Shown: positions 44,110 through 53,995 of the stretch, in pieces
Numbering within the stretch: the stretch's first letter is position 1
Layout: each line of letters starts with the position of its first letter
Origin: Ga0077555 sp963741565
GTDB taxonomy: Bacteria; Pseudomonadota; Alphaproteobacteria; Rhizobiales; Hyphomicrobiaceae
Length of the DNA: 64,000 nt
Direction: 5' to 3'
NCBI GenBank assembly: GCA_963741565.1
Contig: CAVUIK010000019.1
Location: forward strand, 1 to 64,000
Translations under genes and position numbers: made by a program
The notes under the pieces: model-generated
Told to the model about the DNA's origin: nothing
The model's input: only the letters and a program-made list of their open reading frames with translations
The model's database searches: none

Positions 44110-47100
44110 TGGCGGAACCGGCAAAGCACGCGGCCAACGAGCGCGAGCGCAGCGCAACCGACGCGCAGACCAAGGCGTCGGATCCGGCTGGATCGGCTTG
44201 GGTTGCGGCCAATGCCGGAACCGGCAAGACGCACGTGCTCGCCAACCGCGTGCTGCGCCTGCTGGTGACGGGGACGAAGCCGGAGCGCATCCTGTGCCTC
44301 ACCTACACCAAGGCGGCCGCCGCCGAAATGGCCTCGCGCGTGTTCGAGCGGCTGGCGCAATGGGTGGTCGCCGATGATCTGGAACTCGCCCGCGCGCTCG
44401 AGGCCTTGCAGCGCCGCCGGCCGACACCCGAGGAACTGGCCCGCGCCCGCGATCTCTTCACGATCGCGATCGAGACGCCGGGTGGTCTCAAGGTGCAGAC
44501 CATCCACGCGTTCTGCGAGCGCCTGCTGCAGCGTTTCCCGCTCGAAGCCAACGTGCCGCCGGGTTTCGCCATCCTCGATGACGAGATGACGCGCGTCCTG
44601 CAGCGGGATGCGATCGAGGACGTGCTGATCACCGCGACCCGCGAGCCCGCGGCGCCGCTGGGAAAAGCGCTCAGCCACATCATCGCGTTTGCCGCCGACG
44701 ATGGTTTCGACGAGCTGTTACGCGACGCGCTGGGGCGGCGCGACTGGCTCGAAGCCGCGAGCCGTCTCGATCTCGGCGCCAACGATGAGCTGGCGGCGGC
44801 AGGCCAGCTGTACCGCCGGGCGCTGGGCGTGCCCGCGAACGCGACGTTGGCCGAACTCGACCAGAAGCTCGCACAAAGTCTGCCCGAGGCGACCTTGCGG
44901 CGCGTCAGCGATGTGCTGCGCACTGGCACCAGCAGCGACATCCAGATCGGCGACGCCTTTGCGGCCGCGGTCGCTGCGACGTCGGACCGCGCGCGCAGCG
45001 AGGCGCTGACGGACGCCTTCCTGACCGGGGGTGGGGAGCCGCGCAAACGCCTGATGACCAAAGCGCTGGCGACAGCGCACGCAGATCTCGCGGCGATCCT
45101 CGATCGAGTGCAGGGCCGCTTCGTGCGCCTGTTGCAGGATCGCGGCAATCTCGCTGTCGTCGAAGCGACGATGGCGCTGGTGCGCGTGGCCTCCGCCGTG
45201 CTCGCCCGCTATACCGCGCTGAAGGCGCGCCGCGCCGCGCTCGACTTCGATGATCTCATCCGCAAGACCGGCGCGCTGCTGGCAACGGGCGAGCAGGCCG
45301 CCTGGGTGCTGTTCAAGCTCGACGGTGGCCTCGATCACATCCTGGTCGACGAGGCGCAGGATACGAGCGAGCGGCAATGGGCCGTCATCCATGCGCTGGC
45401 GCAGGAGTTCTATGCCGGCACCGGCGCCCGCAGCGAACAGCGCCGCACCGTGTTCGCTGTCGGCGACGAGAAGCAGTCGATCTACAGCTTCCAGGGCGCC
45501 GCCCCCGAGCAGTTCGCCGCCATGGGCGAGACGTTTCGATCGCTCGCCGCGCGCTCAGGGCAACCCTGGAGCCGCATCCCGCTGACCGTGTCGTTCCGCA
45601 CCGTCGCGCCGATCCTGGAGGCGGTCGATCGCGTGTTCGCCGATCAAAACAAGGTGCGCGGGTTGACCGCGTCCGGCGATCCCGTGCGGCATGCCGCCAG
45701 CCGTATCGGCATGGCGGGCCGGGTCGAGATCTGGGATACCGAGAAGCCGGAGACAACCGACGACGCGCCGATCTGGCAGCCGCACCAGGAAGTGGCGCAA
45801 CAGTCGCCGGTGAGCCGGCTCGCCAACCGCATCGCGGAGACGATCAAGGGCTGGATCGATGCGGGTGAGCGGCTGGTCTCGGAGGATCGCCCGATCCGGC
45901 CGGGCGACGTGCTGATCCTGGTGCGCAAACGCCTTCCGTTTGCCGACGCCATGGTTGCCGCGCTGAAGGACCGCAAGGTTCCGGTGGCCGGCGCCGACCG
46001 CATTCGCCTCTCCGATCAGCTGGCGATGCTCGATCTGCTGGTGCTCGGCGATTTCCTGTTGCTGCCAGAAGACGATCTGGCGCTGGCGACGATCCTGAAG
46101 AGCCCGCTGTTCGATCTCGACGACGACGATCTGATCGAGATCGCGCCGCGCCGCCGGGGCTCACTCTGGTCGTCGCTGTTGGGTGCTAGCCGCAACATTC
46201 CGCGGCTGCGGCCGGCCGCCGAGACGCTCAAGCGCTGGCGTTCGCGTGCCGACCTGATGCCACCCTACGAGTTCTTCGTCGAGGTGCTCGACCGCGACGG
46301 CATGCGCGCGCGGCTGCTGGCCCGTCTCGGTCCGGAGGCTGCCGATCCGATCGACGAGTTCCTGTCGCTGGCGCTGACCTACGACGACAGCGCGCCGCCG
46401 TCGCTGCAGGGGTTCATCGACTGGCTACGGGCCAGCGATCGCCAGATCAAGCGCGACATGGAGCATGGGCGCGACGAGGTGCGCGTGATGACGGTGCATG
46501 GCGCCAAGGGTCTCGAAGCGCCAATCGTGTTCCTGCCGGATACTTGCACGACAGGGTCCGGCCAGCGACCGGGCTCGCTGCTGGTGATGCGCAACATGGC
46601 CCGGCCGATCGGTGTGCCGGAGCCGTTCGTGTGGCCGATCAAGGGCTCGAAAGCGCTCGATACCGTGAAGGACGTCCGGGCGGAAGCCCGCGAGAGCGAC
46701 GGGCGCGAGCGCAACCGGCTGCTCTATGTGGCGATGACGCGGCCGCGCGACCGGCTCTATGTGGCGGGTTTCGAAGGCGCCAAGGGCCGCGAGGCCGGTT
46801 GCTGGTATGATCTCATCCGCGAGGCGATCGACGAACAGGCGGTGGAATCGATGGATGCTGCGGGGCGCGCGGTCTGGCGGATCGAGGCGCCGCAGGAGGC
46901 CGCGGCCGTGCCCAAACGCGATGCGGCGGTCGCGGCCGTCGAGCCGCTGCCGCCGCCCAGCTGGGCCCGCCGGCCCGCGCCGCGCGAACCTGGTCGCGCC
47001 GTGCCGCTGGTTCCCTCCCAGATCGCGCCGCTCGAAACCGACGCCGAGGGCGAGCCGGTCGAGCGTCCGCGCGAGCGCTCGAGCGATGCGCCACCGATGT

Positions 47101-47660
47101 CGCCGAAGGCGCGGACCGCCGAGAGCCGGTTTCTGCGGGGCACGCTGACGCACGCCCTGCTCCAGCATCTGCCGGGGCAAGACCCGGCCCATTGGGATCG
47201 GGTCGCCCGCCGCTTCGTCGAAACCCGCGGCGCCGATCTCAAGCCGCGGACGCGGACGAGCATCGTCACCGAGACCCTGGCGGTGCTTCGCGATCCGCAG
47301 TTCGCGCCCCTGTTCGGTCCGGCGAGCCGCGCCGAGGTGCCAATCGTCGCCGAGATCGCCCCGCCCTTCGGCGACGGCGAGACGGTGCGCGTCACCGGCC
47401 AGATCGACCGGCTGGTCCGGCTTGAAAAGGAGATCTGGATCGTCGACTACAAGACCAATCGGCCGCCGCCGCACGAGATCGGCGAGGTGGCGGAGGCGTA
47501 TCTGCTACAGCTGGCCGCCTACCGTCTGGTGATAGGGCGAATCTATCCGGGTCTGGCCGTGCGGGCGACGCTGCTGTGGACGGATGGACCGCGCATCATG
47601 GAAATGCCGGACGCATTGCTGGACGGGGCAGAAAAGCGGTTGTTTATCAAGCAAATGTAG
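44109..47660 (+). CDS. addA: Double-strand break repair helicase AddA
   Basis: An 1183-residue UvrD-type helicase and nuclease. Walker A is ANAGTGKT (34-41), ILCLTYTKAAAAEMASRVFE is motif Ia, LVDEAQDTSERQW is motif II, GDEKQSIYSFQGA is motif III, MTVHGAKGLEAPIVFLPDT is motif V, RNRLLYVAMTRPRDRLYVAG is motif VI, and the C-terminal nuclease has VTGQIDRLVRLEKEIWIVDY then KTNRPP. Its start at 44109 overlaps the addB stop, so the two are translated in a coupled way. The trxA gene that often follows addA in this group is not present here. Confidence 0.95.
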   Translation: MAEPAKHAANERERSATDAQTKASDPAGSAWVAANAGTGKTHVLANRVLRLLVTGTKPERILCLTYTKAAAAEMASRVFERLAQWVVADDLELARALEALQRRRPTPEELARARDLFTIAIETPGGLKVQTIHAFCERLLQRFPLEANVPPGFAILDDEMTRVLQRDAIEDVLITATREPAAPLGKALSHIIAFAADDGFDELLRDALGRRDWLEAASRLDLGANDELAAAGQLYRRALGVPANATLAELDQKLAQSLPEATLRRVSDVLRTGTSSDIQIGDAFAAAVAATSDRARSEALTDAFLTGGGEPRKRLMTKALATAHADLAAILDRVQGRFVRLLQDRGNLAVVEATMALVRVASAVLARYTALKARRAALDFDDLIRKTGALLATGEQAAWVLFKLDGGLDHILVDEAQDTSERQWAVIHALAQEFYAGTGARSEQRRTVFAVGDEKQSIYSFQGAAPEQFAAMGETFRSLAARSGQPWSRIPLTVSFRTVAPILEAVDRVFADQNKVRGLTASGDPVRHAASRIGMAGRVEIWDTEKPETTDDAPIWQPHQEVAQQSPVSRLANRIAETIKGWIDAGERLVSEDRPIRPGDVLILVRKRLPFADAMVAALKDRKVPVAGADRIRLSDQLAMLDLLVLGDFLLLPEDDLALATILKSPLFDLDDDDLIEIAPRRRGSLWSSLLGASRNIPRLRPAAETLKRWRSRADLMPPYEFFVEVLDRDGMRARLLARLGPEAADPIDEFLSLALTYDDSAPPSLQGFIDWLRASDRQIKRDMEHGRDEVRVMTVHGAKGLEAPIVFLPDTCTTGSGQRPGSLLVMRNMARPIGVPEPFVWPIKGSKALDTVKDVRAEARESDGRERNRLLYVAMTRPRDRLYVAGFEGAKGREAGCWYDLIREAIDEQAVESMDAAGRAVWRIEAPQEAAAVPKRDAAVAAVEPLPPPSWARRPAPREPGRAVPLVPSQIAPLETDAEGEPVERPRERSSDAPPMSPKARTAESRFLRGTLTHALLQHLPGQDPAHWDRVARRFVETRGADLKPRTRTSIVTETLAVLRDPQFAPLFGPASRAEVPIVAEIAPPFGDGETVRVTGQIDRLVRLEKEIWIVDYKTNRPPPHEIGEVAEAYLLQLAAYRLVIGRIYPGLAVRATLLWTDGPRIMEMPDALLDGAEKRLFIKQM

Positions 47661-47808
47661 CCGCTTATCAAGCCCGGGCGGGAGCCGTAGTTCTGCCCGA
47701 ATTGCGCGCCATAAATGGTTGTCAGGTGGGTGCGTTCAACGGCTAGCGGCGCCAGGTTTCGGCCGGGCGCGCGTCGTTTGGAAAATCGGATCAGAGGGAC
47801 GGGAAGTC

Positions 47809-48276
47809 ATGCGCAATTCGCTCGCGGTGACGGTATTGGCCATGTCGTTGGCGGTTGTCGGATGCGGCCCCGACGCCAATAAATCGGATTCAGGCCTGGC
47901 GGTCGGCGCCATTGCCGGCGGCATTCTCGGTAGCGCGGTCGGCCGCGGCAATGGTCGCGTGGCCGGCGCCATCATCGGCACGGTGGCCGGTGGCATCATC
48001 GGCAGCGAGCTTGGCCGCTCGATGGATCGGGAGGACCGGTTGCTGGCGCAGCGCGCCGAGTTCGATGCGCTGGAGCGCGGCCCCTCCGGCGCGCCCGTTC
48101 GCTGGCGCAACCCGCAAAATGGCCGCTACGGCGAGATCGTTCCGGCCGAGTCCTATCGGCGCGGTCCGCAGGATTGCCGCGATTACACGCACACCGTCTA
48201 TATCGACGGCCGCCCGCAGGCGATGCGTGGCACCGCCTGCCGCAACGAGGACGGCACCTGGAGCGGCGTCAGCTGA
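47809..48276 (+). CDS. Glycine-zipper surface lipoprotein (17 kDa antigen-like)
   Basis: A 155-residue lipoprotein. The signal peptide ends in LAVVGC with Cys19 as the lipidated residue. A glycine-zipper segment follows (AVGAIAGGILGSAVGRGNGR, then VAGAIIGTVAGGIIGSELGR), which inserts in the outer membrane. The C-terminal part (PVRWRNPQNGRYGEIVPAES, CRDYTHTVYIDGRPQAMRGT, ACRNEDGTW) is the conserved domain of RT0821/Lpp0805-type surface proteins. The start at 47809 has gagggacgggaag upstream. A clear terminator follows at 48312. Confidence 0.9.
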   Translation: MRNSLAVTVLAMSLAVVGCGPDANKSDSGLAVGAIAGGILGSAVGRGNGRVAGAIIGTVAGGIIGSELGRSMDREDRLLAQRAEFDALERGPSGAPVRWRNPQNGRYGEIVPAESYRRGPQDCRDYTHTVYIDGRPQAMRGTACRNEDGTWSGVS

Positions 48277-48311
48277 GGGGAAACCTCGCCGCGGCATTTA
48301 ACGCAGTCCGG

Positions 48312-48348
48312 GATCGGCGCCTTGCAACCGCAGGGCGCCGATCTTATT
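48312..48348 (+). terminator. Rho-independent terminator after the lipoprotein gene
   Basis: gatcggcgcc (48312-48321) and ggcgccgatc (48334-48343) form a perfect 10-bp GC-rich stem around a 12-nt loop, followed by ttatt. It lies 36 bp after the lipoprotein stop and 32 bp before ccmI, so it separates that gene from the cytochrome c maturation genes. Confidence 0.85.
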
Positions 48349-48379
48349 CAGGGACCATGCGGGCTGGGCCGGAGACAAC

Positions 48380-49561
48380 ATGCTGCTGTGGGTCGGATTT
48401 GCGGTGATGGCGGCCTCGGTGCTGGCCCTCGTCCTGCGCCCGCTGCTGCGGCCGGAGACCGCGCGGGATGCCGATAGCCGCGACGCCACTGCTGTCTATC
48501 GTGATCAGCTGACCGAGATCGACGCCGAGCGCGAGCGCGGCCTGATCGGCGCCGGTGAGGCCGAGGCGGCGCGCACCGAGATCGCGCGGCGGCTGCTCGC
48601 CAGCGCGTCCGAGAGCGAGGCTGCGGCCGCAACGCCACTAACTGTCAACGATCCACCGCGCGCCGTCGCCGCCGCCCGCCACGCGGCGCTGGCGTTGATG
48701 GCCGGCCTGCCAATCACCGCGATGGCGCTCTATCTCGCCGTCGGCCAGCCGGGCCTGCCATCGCAATCGGCTGCCACGCAACCGCCCGTGCCGGCGGCCA
48801 ACGCCGACGTTGCCCAACTCGTCGCCGCCGTCGAGGCGCGCCTGCAGAAGCATCCCGAAGACGGCGACGGCTGGGACGTCATCGCGCCGGTCTATCTGCG
48901 CCAGCAACGGTTTCGCGAGGCCGCCGACGCGTTCGCGCGCGCCACGCGCATCAAGGGCGAGTCAACGACGCGGCTCGCCGGATTTGCCGAGGCGACCGTC
49001 ATGGCTCACGACGGCATCGTCACTGAAACGGCGCGCGTCGCCTACGAGAAACTTGCCAAGCTGGAGCCGGGCCGCATCGAGCCACGCTTCTGGCTGGCGC
49101 TCGCCAAGGAGCAGGACGGCAATCACGCGGCTGCCGCCGCTGACTACGCGCAGCTGCTGCAGGGTGGCGAGCCGGATGCGTCCTGGCGGCCGCTCGTCAC
49201 AGAACGCCTGGAAGCGATGCGCGCCAAGCTCGGCGGTGTCGCGCCGCCGGCCACATCGCCCGGTCCACCGGCCAACGACGCGCGCGGGCCTTCAGCCGCC
49301 GATATCGCGTCGGCTGGCCAATTGCCGGCGGCCGACCGCGATCGCATGATCGAGGACATGGTGCAGGGCCTCGCCGCCCGTCTTCAGAAGAACGGCGATG
49401 ATCTCGCGGGCTGGCAGCGGCTGATCCGGGCCTATACGGTGATGGGCCGCAAATCCGACGCGATCGCAGCACTTGGTCGGGCACGCCAGCAGTTCACCAA
49501 CGCACCCGAAAGTCTGGCGGCCCTCGCCGCGCTGGCGACATCGTTGGGGCTCGGATCGTGA
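48380..49561 (+). CDS. ccmI: Cytochrome c maturation protein CcmI (CycH)
   Basis: A 393-residue membrane-anchored apocytochrome chaperone. The first membrane span is near residues 2-18 (LLWVGFAVMAASVLALVL), followed by the CcmI start domain (YRDQLTEIDAERERGLIGAG, EAEAARTEIARRLLA). A second span lies near 96-112 (ALALMAGLPITAMALYLAVG). The periplasmic part has TPR-like repeats (WDVIAPVYLRQQRFREAADA, LAGWQRLIRAYTVMGRKSDA) that bind apocytochrome c for haem ligation by CcmF/H. Confidence 0.93.
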   Translation: MLLWVGFAVMAASVLALVLRPLLRPETARDADSRDATAVYRDQLTEIDAERERGLIGAGEAEAARTEIARRLLASASESEAAAATPLTVNDPPRAVAAARHAALALMAGLPITAMALYLAVGQPGLPSQSAATQPPVPAANADVAQLVAAVEARLQKHPEDGDGWDVIAPVYLRQQRFREAADAFARATRIKGESTTRLAGFAEATVMAHDGIVTETARVAYEKLAKLEPGRIEPRFWLALAKEQDGNHAAAAADYAQLLQGGEPDASWRPLVTERLEAMRAKLGGVAPPATSPGPPANDARGPSAADIASAGQLPAADRDRMIEDMVQGLAARLQKNGDDLAGWQRLIRAYTVMGRKSDAIAALGRARQQFTNAPESLAALAALATSLGLGS

Positions 49562-49601
49562 CGCCGATCGTGCGCTGTAAAATGAGGACAGTCCCGACGC
49601 C

Positions 49602-50102
49602 ATGACCCGCAAACAACGCCGCGCCACGATGATCGCCGGCGCCGTCGCCGTTGTGGCGCTGGCTGCGGGCCTCGTGCTGTTCGCGCTGCGCGACACCATC
49701 ACCTATTTCAAAACGCCGAGCGAGATCGCGGAAAAACCGCTGCCGGCCGGCCAGCGCTTCCGGCTCGGCGGCCTTGTCGCCGAGGGTAGCGTCAAGCGCG
49801 GGCAGGGCCAGGACGTGGAGTTCGGTGTCACCGACACCTTGAAGACGCTGTCGGTCGTCTATCGCGGGGTGCTGCCGGATCTCTTTCGCGAGGGCCAGGG
49901 TGTCGTCACCGAGGGGCGCCTCGAAGCCGACGGCCGCTTCCGCGCTGACAGCGTGCTCGCCAAACACGACGAAAACTACATGCCGCCCGAGGTGGCGAAG
50001 GCGCTCAAGGAGAAGGGCGTCAAGCTTGGTGCTGGCGCGCAGCATCCAACGGACAAGGTGCCAGCCAAGGCGCCGGGCGATGCGGCGCCGCCGAAGATGT
50101 GA
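49602..50102 (+). CDS. ccmE: Haem chaperone CcmE (CycJ)
   Basis: A 166-residue periplasmic, membrane-anchored protein that carries haem covalently from CcmC to CcmF. The anchor is at residues 9-29 (TMIAGAVAVVALAAGLVLFA). An OB-fold follows (RFRLGGLVAEGSVKRGQGQD, VEFGVTDTLKTLSVVYRGVL, PDLFREGQGVV). LAKHDENYMP holds the haem-binding His122 and the conserved Tyr126. It starts 40 bp after ccmI. ccmF would normally follow at once but here begins 1.4 kb further on. Confidence 0.96.
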   Translation: MTRKQRRATMIAGAVAVVALAAGLVLFALRDTITYFKTPSEIAEKPLPAGQRFRLGGLVAEGSVKRGQGQDVEFGVTDTLKTLSVVYRGVLPDLFREGQGVVTEGRLEADGRFRADSVLAKHDENYMPPEVAKALKEKGVKLGAGAQHPTDKVPAKAPGDAAPPKM

Positions 50103-50502
50103 TGGCCATGCGGGACGCGTTCTTGCAGCCGTTGGGGCCGTCAGGTGCACGTTGCTGCTTGGTTTGCGGTCCGCTGCGAGCCGTCGCCACCGCGGTGACC
50201 GGGATCAAATGCCGCACAAGCGTAATTTGCTTAAGTTGTCGCTTGATGAAATTGTATCAACCACTCAGTCGGGCAGCTCCTCAATTTGCCCAAGTTAACA
50301 GTCTGTTTTGAGACCAAAAGAGCATAAGGGTGTTCCCGCGTTTGGGCGCGATCAATCGGCATCGCAGCGGTCCAAGTGCGGCCTCATGGTCTATCGCGAT
50401 CATGCCCCTAAGCTGAATTGCCAACATTCAGCATCGCGACCCTGGTTCCAACGCCTGCCGCCAGGTCTGAAGCCCTCTGTAAGCGTTACCTGAAAGGCGA
50501 AC
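50103..50502. other. 400-bp gap after ccmE, no gene seen
   Basis: From about 50220 the composition becomes AT-richer (ttgcttaagttgtcgcttga and aatttgcccaagttaacagt). No gene can be supported. It marks the left edge of an insertion that separates ccmE from ccmF and likely contains the promoter of the methyltransferase gene. Confidence 0.4.
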
Positions 50503-51295
50503 ATGACCACCCTCAATCCATTACTCGCTAAAGTATTCCGAGGCCCGTTGGATCTGAACGGACCGGTGCTCGGGCGCGTCTTCTATCTCTTCGAATATGC
50601 GAGATCCTACATTGAGGAGCGTTCTGAACGCTTCGATGCGCGCTACGGCACGGATACTTCGGCGCCCGTATTCGAGCGTGACCAAAAGACTTCGGTTCAC
50701 TTCTACGTGCCAACCACGGCTTCAGTCATTTACGAGATTTCTCAAATCTCTTCCGTTGCAACCGAACAAGCTCGCGTTCGTCGACATGGGGTCCGGAAAA
50801 GGTCGAGCATTGCTTGTCGCGTCGGAGTTTCCGTTTGCGAAAATCGTCGGCATTGAGCTCACGGAAAGCCTGCACCGTATCGCGGAAGAAAATGTCAAAC
50901 GCTATAAACCCGCCTCCCAGAAGTGCGCGGCGTTCGATCTGAAATGCATGGATGCTCTCGACTATTCCTACGGAGATGAGCCACTTGTGCTCTTTCTCTT
51001 CGATCCTTTTGGGCGCGAGATCCTTCAGAACGTCATGTCAAATCTCGAGGCATCACTGAGAGCAAGGCCCCGCGAAGCCTATGTCGTCTACGTCTATCCG
51101 CAGTACGAGGATGTGTTGCAGAAATCTTCTGTTCTTCACAAGGTGAGTGTAGGCGGTCCCAAATGGCAGCCCTGGAGCCAATACGTCGTGTACGCGGCAT
51201 CAACGGCGGCGGGCGGCGATCGAGGGGCCGATGAAAACCCTTCGCAACATGATGTAGGATCGAATAGCCCCGTAGCGGTCGGCAAAGCGGCTTAG
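50503..51295 (+). pseudogene. Class I methyltransferase, frameshifted, inserted between ccmE and ccmF
   Basis: ATG at 50503 opens MTTLNPLLAKVFRGPLDLNG and reads through FYVPTTASVIYE. The frame then degenerates and FLKSLPLQPNKLAFVDMGSG continues one base later, from about 50735, to a stop at 51295. One extra A in gagatttctc accounts for the break. The second part has methyltransferase motif I (FVDMGSGKGRALLVASEFPF), the acidic end of strand 2 (KIVGIELTESLHRIAEENVK) and LVLFLFDPFG. Restored, it is about 263 residues. It is AT-richer than the ccm genes on both sides, and its position inside a normally tight operon suggests acquisition by transfer. Confidence 0.7.
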
Positions 51296-51490
51296 TCCGC
51301 GACCGGATCTCCCGAGAGATTGTAGACAGGTCGAGTCGCCGAGACTGTCGTTCTCAGCCCGCGAAATGATGACTGTGGCGCCCCGTGGCCACGAGAGATC
51401 CATATTTCTGGCGCGACATCGGGGCGTGGAGATGGGCCCGGTCTGCTATAAGGACCTCCCGACCCGACCGGAAATGGACTGCCGACTGAC

Positions 51491-53470
51491 ATGATCGCTG
51501 AGCTTGGACATTTTGCGTTGATCCTGGCGCTGCTGCTGGCGCTGGCGCAGACGCTGCTGCCTGCCTGGGGCGCGCATACCCGCGATCGTCGTCTGATGCA
51601 GTTTGCCGATCCGGCGGCGCTGGCCGGGCTCGCCCTGGTGCTCGCCGCATTCCTGGCGCTGACCCACGCCTACGTGACCAGCGATTTCTCGGTGCTCAAT
51701 GTGTGGACCAACTCGCACACGGCGAAGCCCCTGCTCTACCGGATCTCGGGTGTGTGGGGGAACCACGAGGGCTCGATGGTGCTGTGGGTGCTGATCCTCG
51801 CGATGTTCGGCGCGGCGGTGGCGGTGTTTGGGCTGAACTTGCCGGAAACGCTGAAGGCCAACGTGCTGGCCGTGCAGGGTTCGATCGCCTTCGCATTCCT
51901 GCTGTTCATCCTCACCACGTCGAACCCGTTCCTGCGGTTGTCGCCCGCGCCGCTCGAAGGCCGGGGCCTCAATCCCGTGCTGCAGGACCCCGCACTCGCG
52001 TTCCACCCGCCGTTTCTCTACGCGGGCTATGTCGGGTTCTCGATGGCGTTCTCGTTCGCGGTCGCAGCCCTCCTCGAAGGCCGCACGGATGCGGCGTGGG
52101 CGCGCTGGGTCCGGCCCTGGACCCTCGCCGCCTGGATGTGCCTGACACTCGGCATCGCGATGGGCTCCTGGTGGGCCTACTACGAGCTCGGCTGGGGCGG
52201 CTGGTGGTTCTGGGATCCGGTCGAGAACGCGAGCTTCATGCCGTGGCTCGCGGGCACCGCGCTGTTGCATTCCGCGCTCGTCATGGAAAAGCGCGAAGCC
52301 TTGAAGATATGGACGATCCTGCTGGCGATCCTGACGTTCTCGCTGTCGCTGATGGGTACGTTTCTGGTGCGCTCGGGCGTGCTCTCATCGGTGCATGCGT
52401 TCGCCGTCGATCCGCAGCGCGGCGTCTTCATTCTGATGATCATGGTGCTGTTCACGGGCGGCGCGCTGTCGCTGTTCGCGGCCCGCGCCGGAGCCATGCG
52501 GCAAGGCGGTCTGTTCGCGCCGATCTCGCGCGAGGGCAGTCTGGTGCTGAACAACATCCTGCTGGCAACCGCCACCGGCACCGTGCTGATCGGCACGCTC
52601 TACCCGCTGGCTCTGGAGGGCCTCACCGGCACCCGGATCTCGGTCGGCGCGCCCTACTTCAACATGACGTTCGCGCCGCTGATGGTGCCACTGCTGTTGG
52701 TGATGCCGTTCGGGCCGATGCTCGCCTGGAAGCGCGGTGATCTCCATGCCGCGCTCGAACGTCTGCTGGCGGCGGTGGCGATCAGCGTGGCGGCGGCGGC
52801 GCTCGCGTTGGCCTTTTTCATTCGCGGACCCTGGGTGGCGCCGTTCGCGCTCGCGCTCGGCGTCTGGGTGATTGCGGGCACGCTGTCGGAGCTTGCGTTC
52901 CGGATCAAGCTCGGCCGCGCGCCCTGGCGCGAGGTGGCGCGCCGTCTCGCCAATCTGCCACGCGCGAGCATCGGGGGCACGCTGGCGCACGTCGGCATCG
53001 GCCTGACGACGCTCGGCATCGTCGCGATGAGCGCCTGGCAGAGCGAGAAGATCCTGATCATGAAACCCGGCGAGCGCACGGAGATCGGCGGTTACACGCT
53101 GGCGTTCAAGGGCACCGCGCCGTCGGCCGGTCCCAACTACACCGAGCTGACCGGCTATTTCTCGGTAACGCGGAGTTCGGCCGCAGTGACCGAGCTGGCG
53201 CCCGCCAAGCGGCTCTATGATGCGCCGCGCACGCCGACGACGGAGGCCGGCATTCACGCGGCCTGGTCCGGCGATCTCTATGCCGTGCTCGGCGACGAGC
53301 AGCCGGGGGGCGGCTTCACGGTTCGGCTTTACTTCAATCCGCTGGTGCGGCTGATCTGGATCGGTGCGATCTTCATGTTCGTCGGTGGCGGTCTGTCGCT
53401 GTCGGATCGGCGCCTGCGCGTCGGCGCGCCCCGCCGCGCCGCCCGCCGCCAGATCCAGCCGGCGGAGTAG
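51491..53470 (+). CDS. ccmF: Cytochrome c haem lyase subunit CcmF (CycK)
   Basis: A 659-residue polytopic membrane protein. The tryptophan-rich haem-handling motif is WWAYYELGWGGWWFWDPVEN, then ASFMPWLAGTALLHSALVME. The conserved WGNHEGSMVLWVLILAMFGA segment lies near residue 90, and the His residues of LHSALV and HAFAVDPQRG are the predicted haem ligands. It works with CcmH and CcmI to attach haem to the CxxCH sites of apocytochromes, such as the dihaem peroxidase encoded at 13-14 kb. The length is normal. The stop is 3 bp before ccmH. Confidence 0.96.
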   Translation: MIAELGHFALILALLLALAQTLLPAWGAHTRDRRLMQFADPAALAGLALVLAAFLALTHAYVTSDFSVLNVWTNSHTAKPLLYRISGVWGNHEGSMVLWVLILAMFGAAVAVFGLNLPETLKANVLAVQGSIAFAFLLFILTTSNPFLRLSPAPLEGRGLNPVLQDPALAFHPPFLYAGYVGFSMAFSFAVAALLEGRTDAAWARWVRPWTLAAWMCLTLGIAMGSWWAYYELGWGGWWFWDPVENASFMPWLAGTALLHSALVMEKREALKIWTILLAILTFSLSLMGTFLVRSGVLSSVHAFAVDPQRGVFILMIMVLFTGGALSLFAARAGAMRQGGLFAPISREGSLVLNNILLATATGTVLIGTLYPLALEGLTGTRISVGAPYFNMTFAPLMVPLLLVMPFGPMLAWKRGDLHAALERLLAAVAISVAAAALALAFFIRGPWVAPFALALGVWVIAGTLSELAFRIKLGRAPWREVARRLANLPRASIGGTLAHVGIGLTTLGIVAMSAWQSEKILIMKPGERTEIGGYTLAFKGTAPSAGPNYTELTGYFSVTRSSAAVTELAPAKRLYDAPRTPTTEAGIHAAWSGDLYAVLGDEQPGGGFTVRLYFNPLVRLIWIGAIFMFVGGGLSLSDRRLRVGAPRRAARRQIQPAE

Positions 53471-53473
53471 GCG

Positions 53474-53977
53474 ATGCGAATGCTGTTGGTTGCGGTCCTG
53501 TTCGGGTTACTTGGGCTTTCTGGAACGGCGCGCGCAGTCGAGCCGGATGAGATCATGCCGGATGCGCGTCTCGAAGCGCGCGCGCGGACGATCTCGGCGG
53601 AGCTGCGCTGTCTCGTCTGCCAGAACCAGTCGATCGACGATTCCAACGCGCCGCTCGCCCGCGATCTGCGCGTGCTGGTGCGCGAGCGGCTCAAGGCCGG
53701 CGACACCGACACCGCCGTGCGCGCTTTCGTCGTCGAGCGCTATGGCACGTTCGTGCTGCTGCGTCCGCCGATGTCGGCGGGGACGCTGCTGCTGTGGTTC
53801 GCGCCGCTGCTGTTGCTGCTGGCTGGGCTCTATGCCGGCTTGCGCCGCATGCGAGCCGCCGCGGCCGGTGCCGCAGTGCCGACAGCCCCTCCGCTGTCAC
53901 AAGAAGAACAGGCGCGCCTCGCCAAGATTTCTCGACAAGCGCTGAACAGGTTGCGCGGAGTTCGGCCGCCGCGTTAA
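53474..53977 (+). CDS. ccmH: Cytochrome c maturation thioredoxin-like protein CcmH (CycL)
   Basis: A 167-residue protein. The signal peptide ends after ARA (about residue 21). The active-site motif is LRCLVCQNQSIDDSNA with Cys46 and Cys49, which reduces apocytochrome cysteines before haem attachment. A membrane span near 104-124 (TLLLWFAPLLLLLAGLYAGL) anchors it, with a cytoplasmic tail. It is translated right after ccmF. Confidence 0.95.
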   Translation: MRMLLVAVLFGLLGLSGTARAVEPDEIMPDARLEARARTISAELRCLVCQNQSIDDSNAPLARDLRVLVRERLKAGDTDTAVRAFVVERYGTFVLLRPPMSAGTLLLWFAPLLLLLAGLYAGLRRMRAAAAGAAVPTAPPLSQEEQARLAKISRQALNRLRGVRPPR

Positions 53978-53995
53978 CGGCGGCGGCCAGCGTGA

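Noticed and set aside
40723..44157. Very long open frame antisense to addB
   Set aside because: Arg/Gln/His-rich composition with no family motif; it is the usual GC-rich shadow of the real gene.
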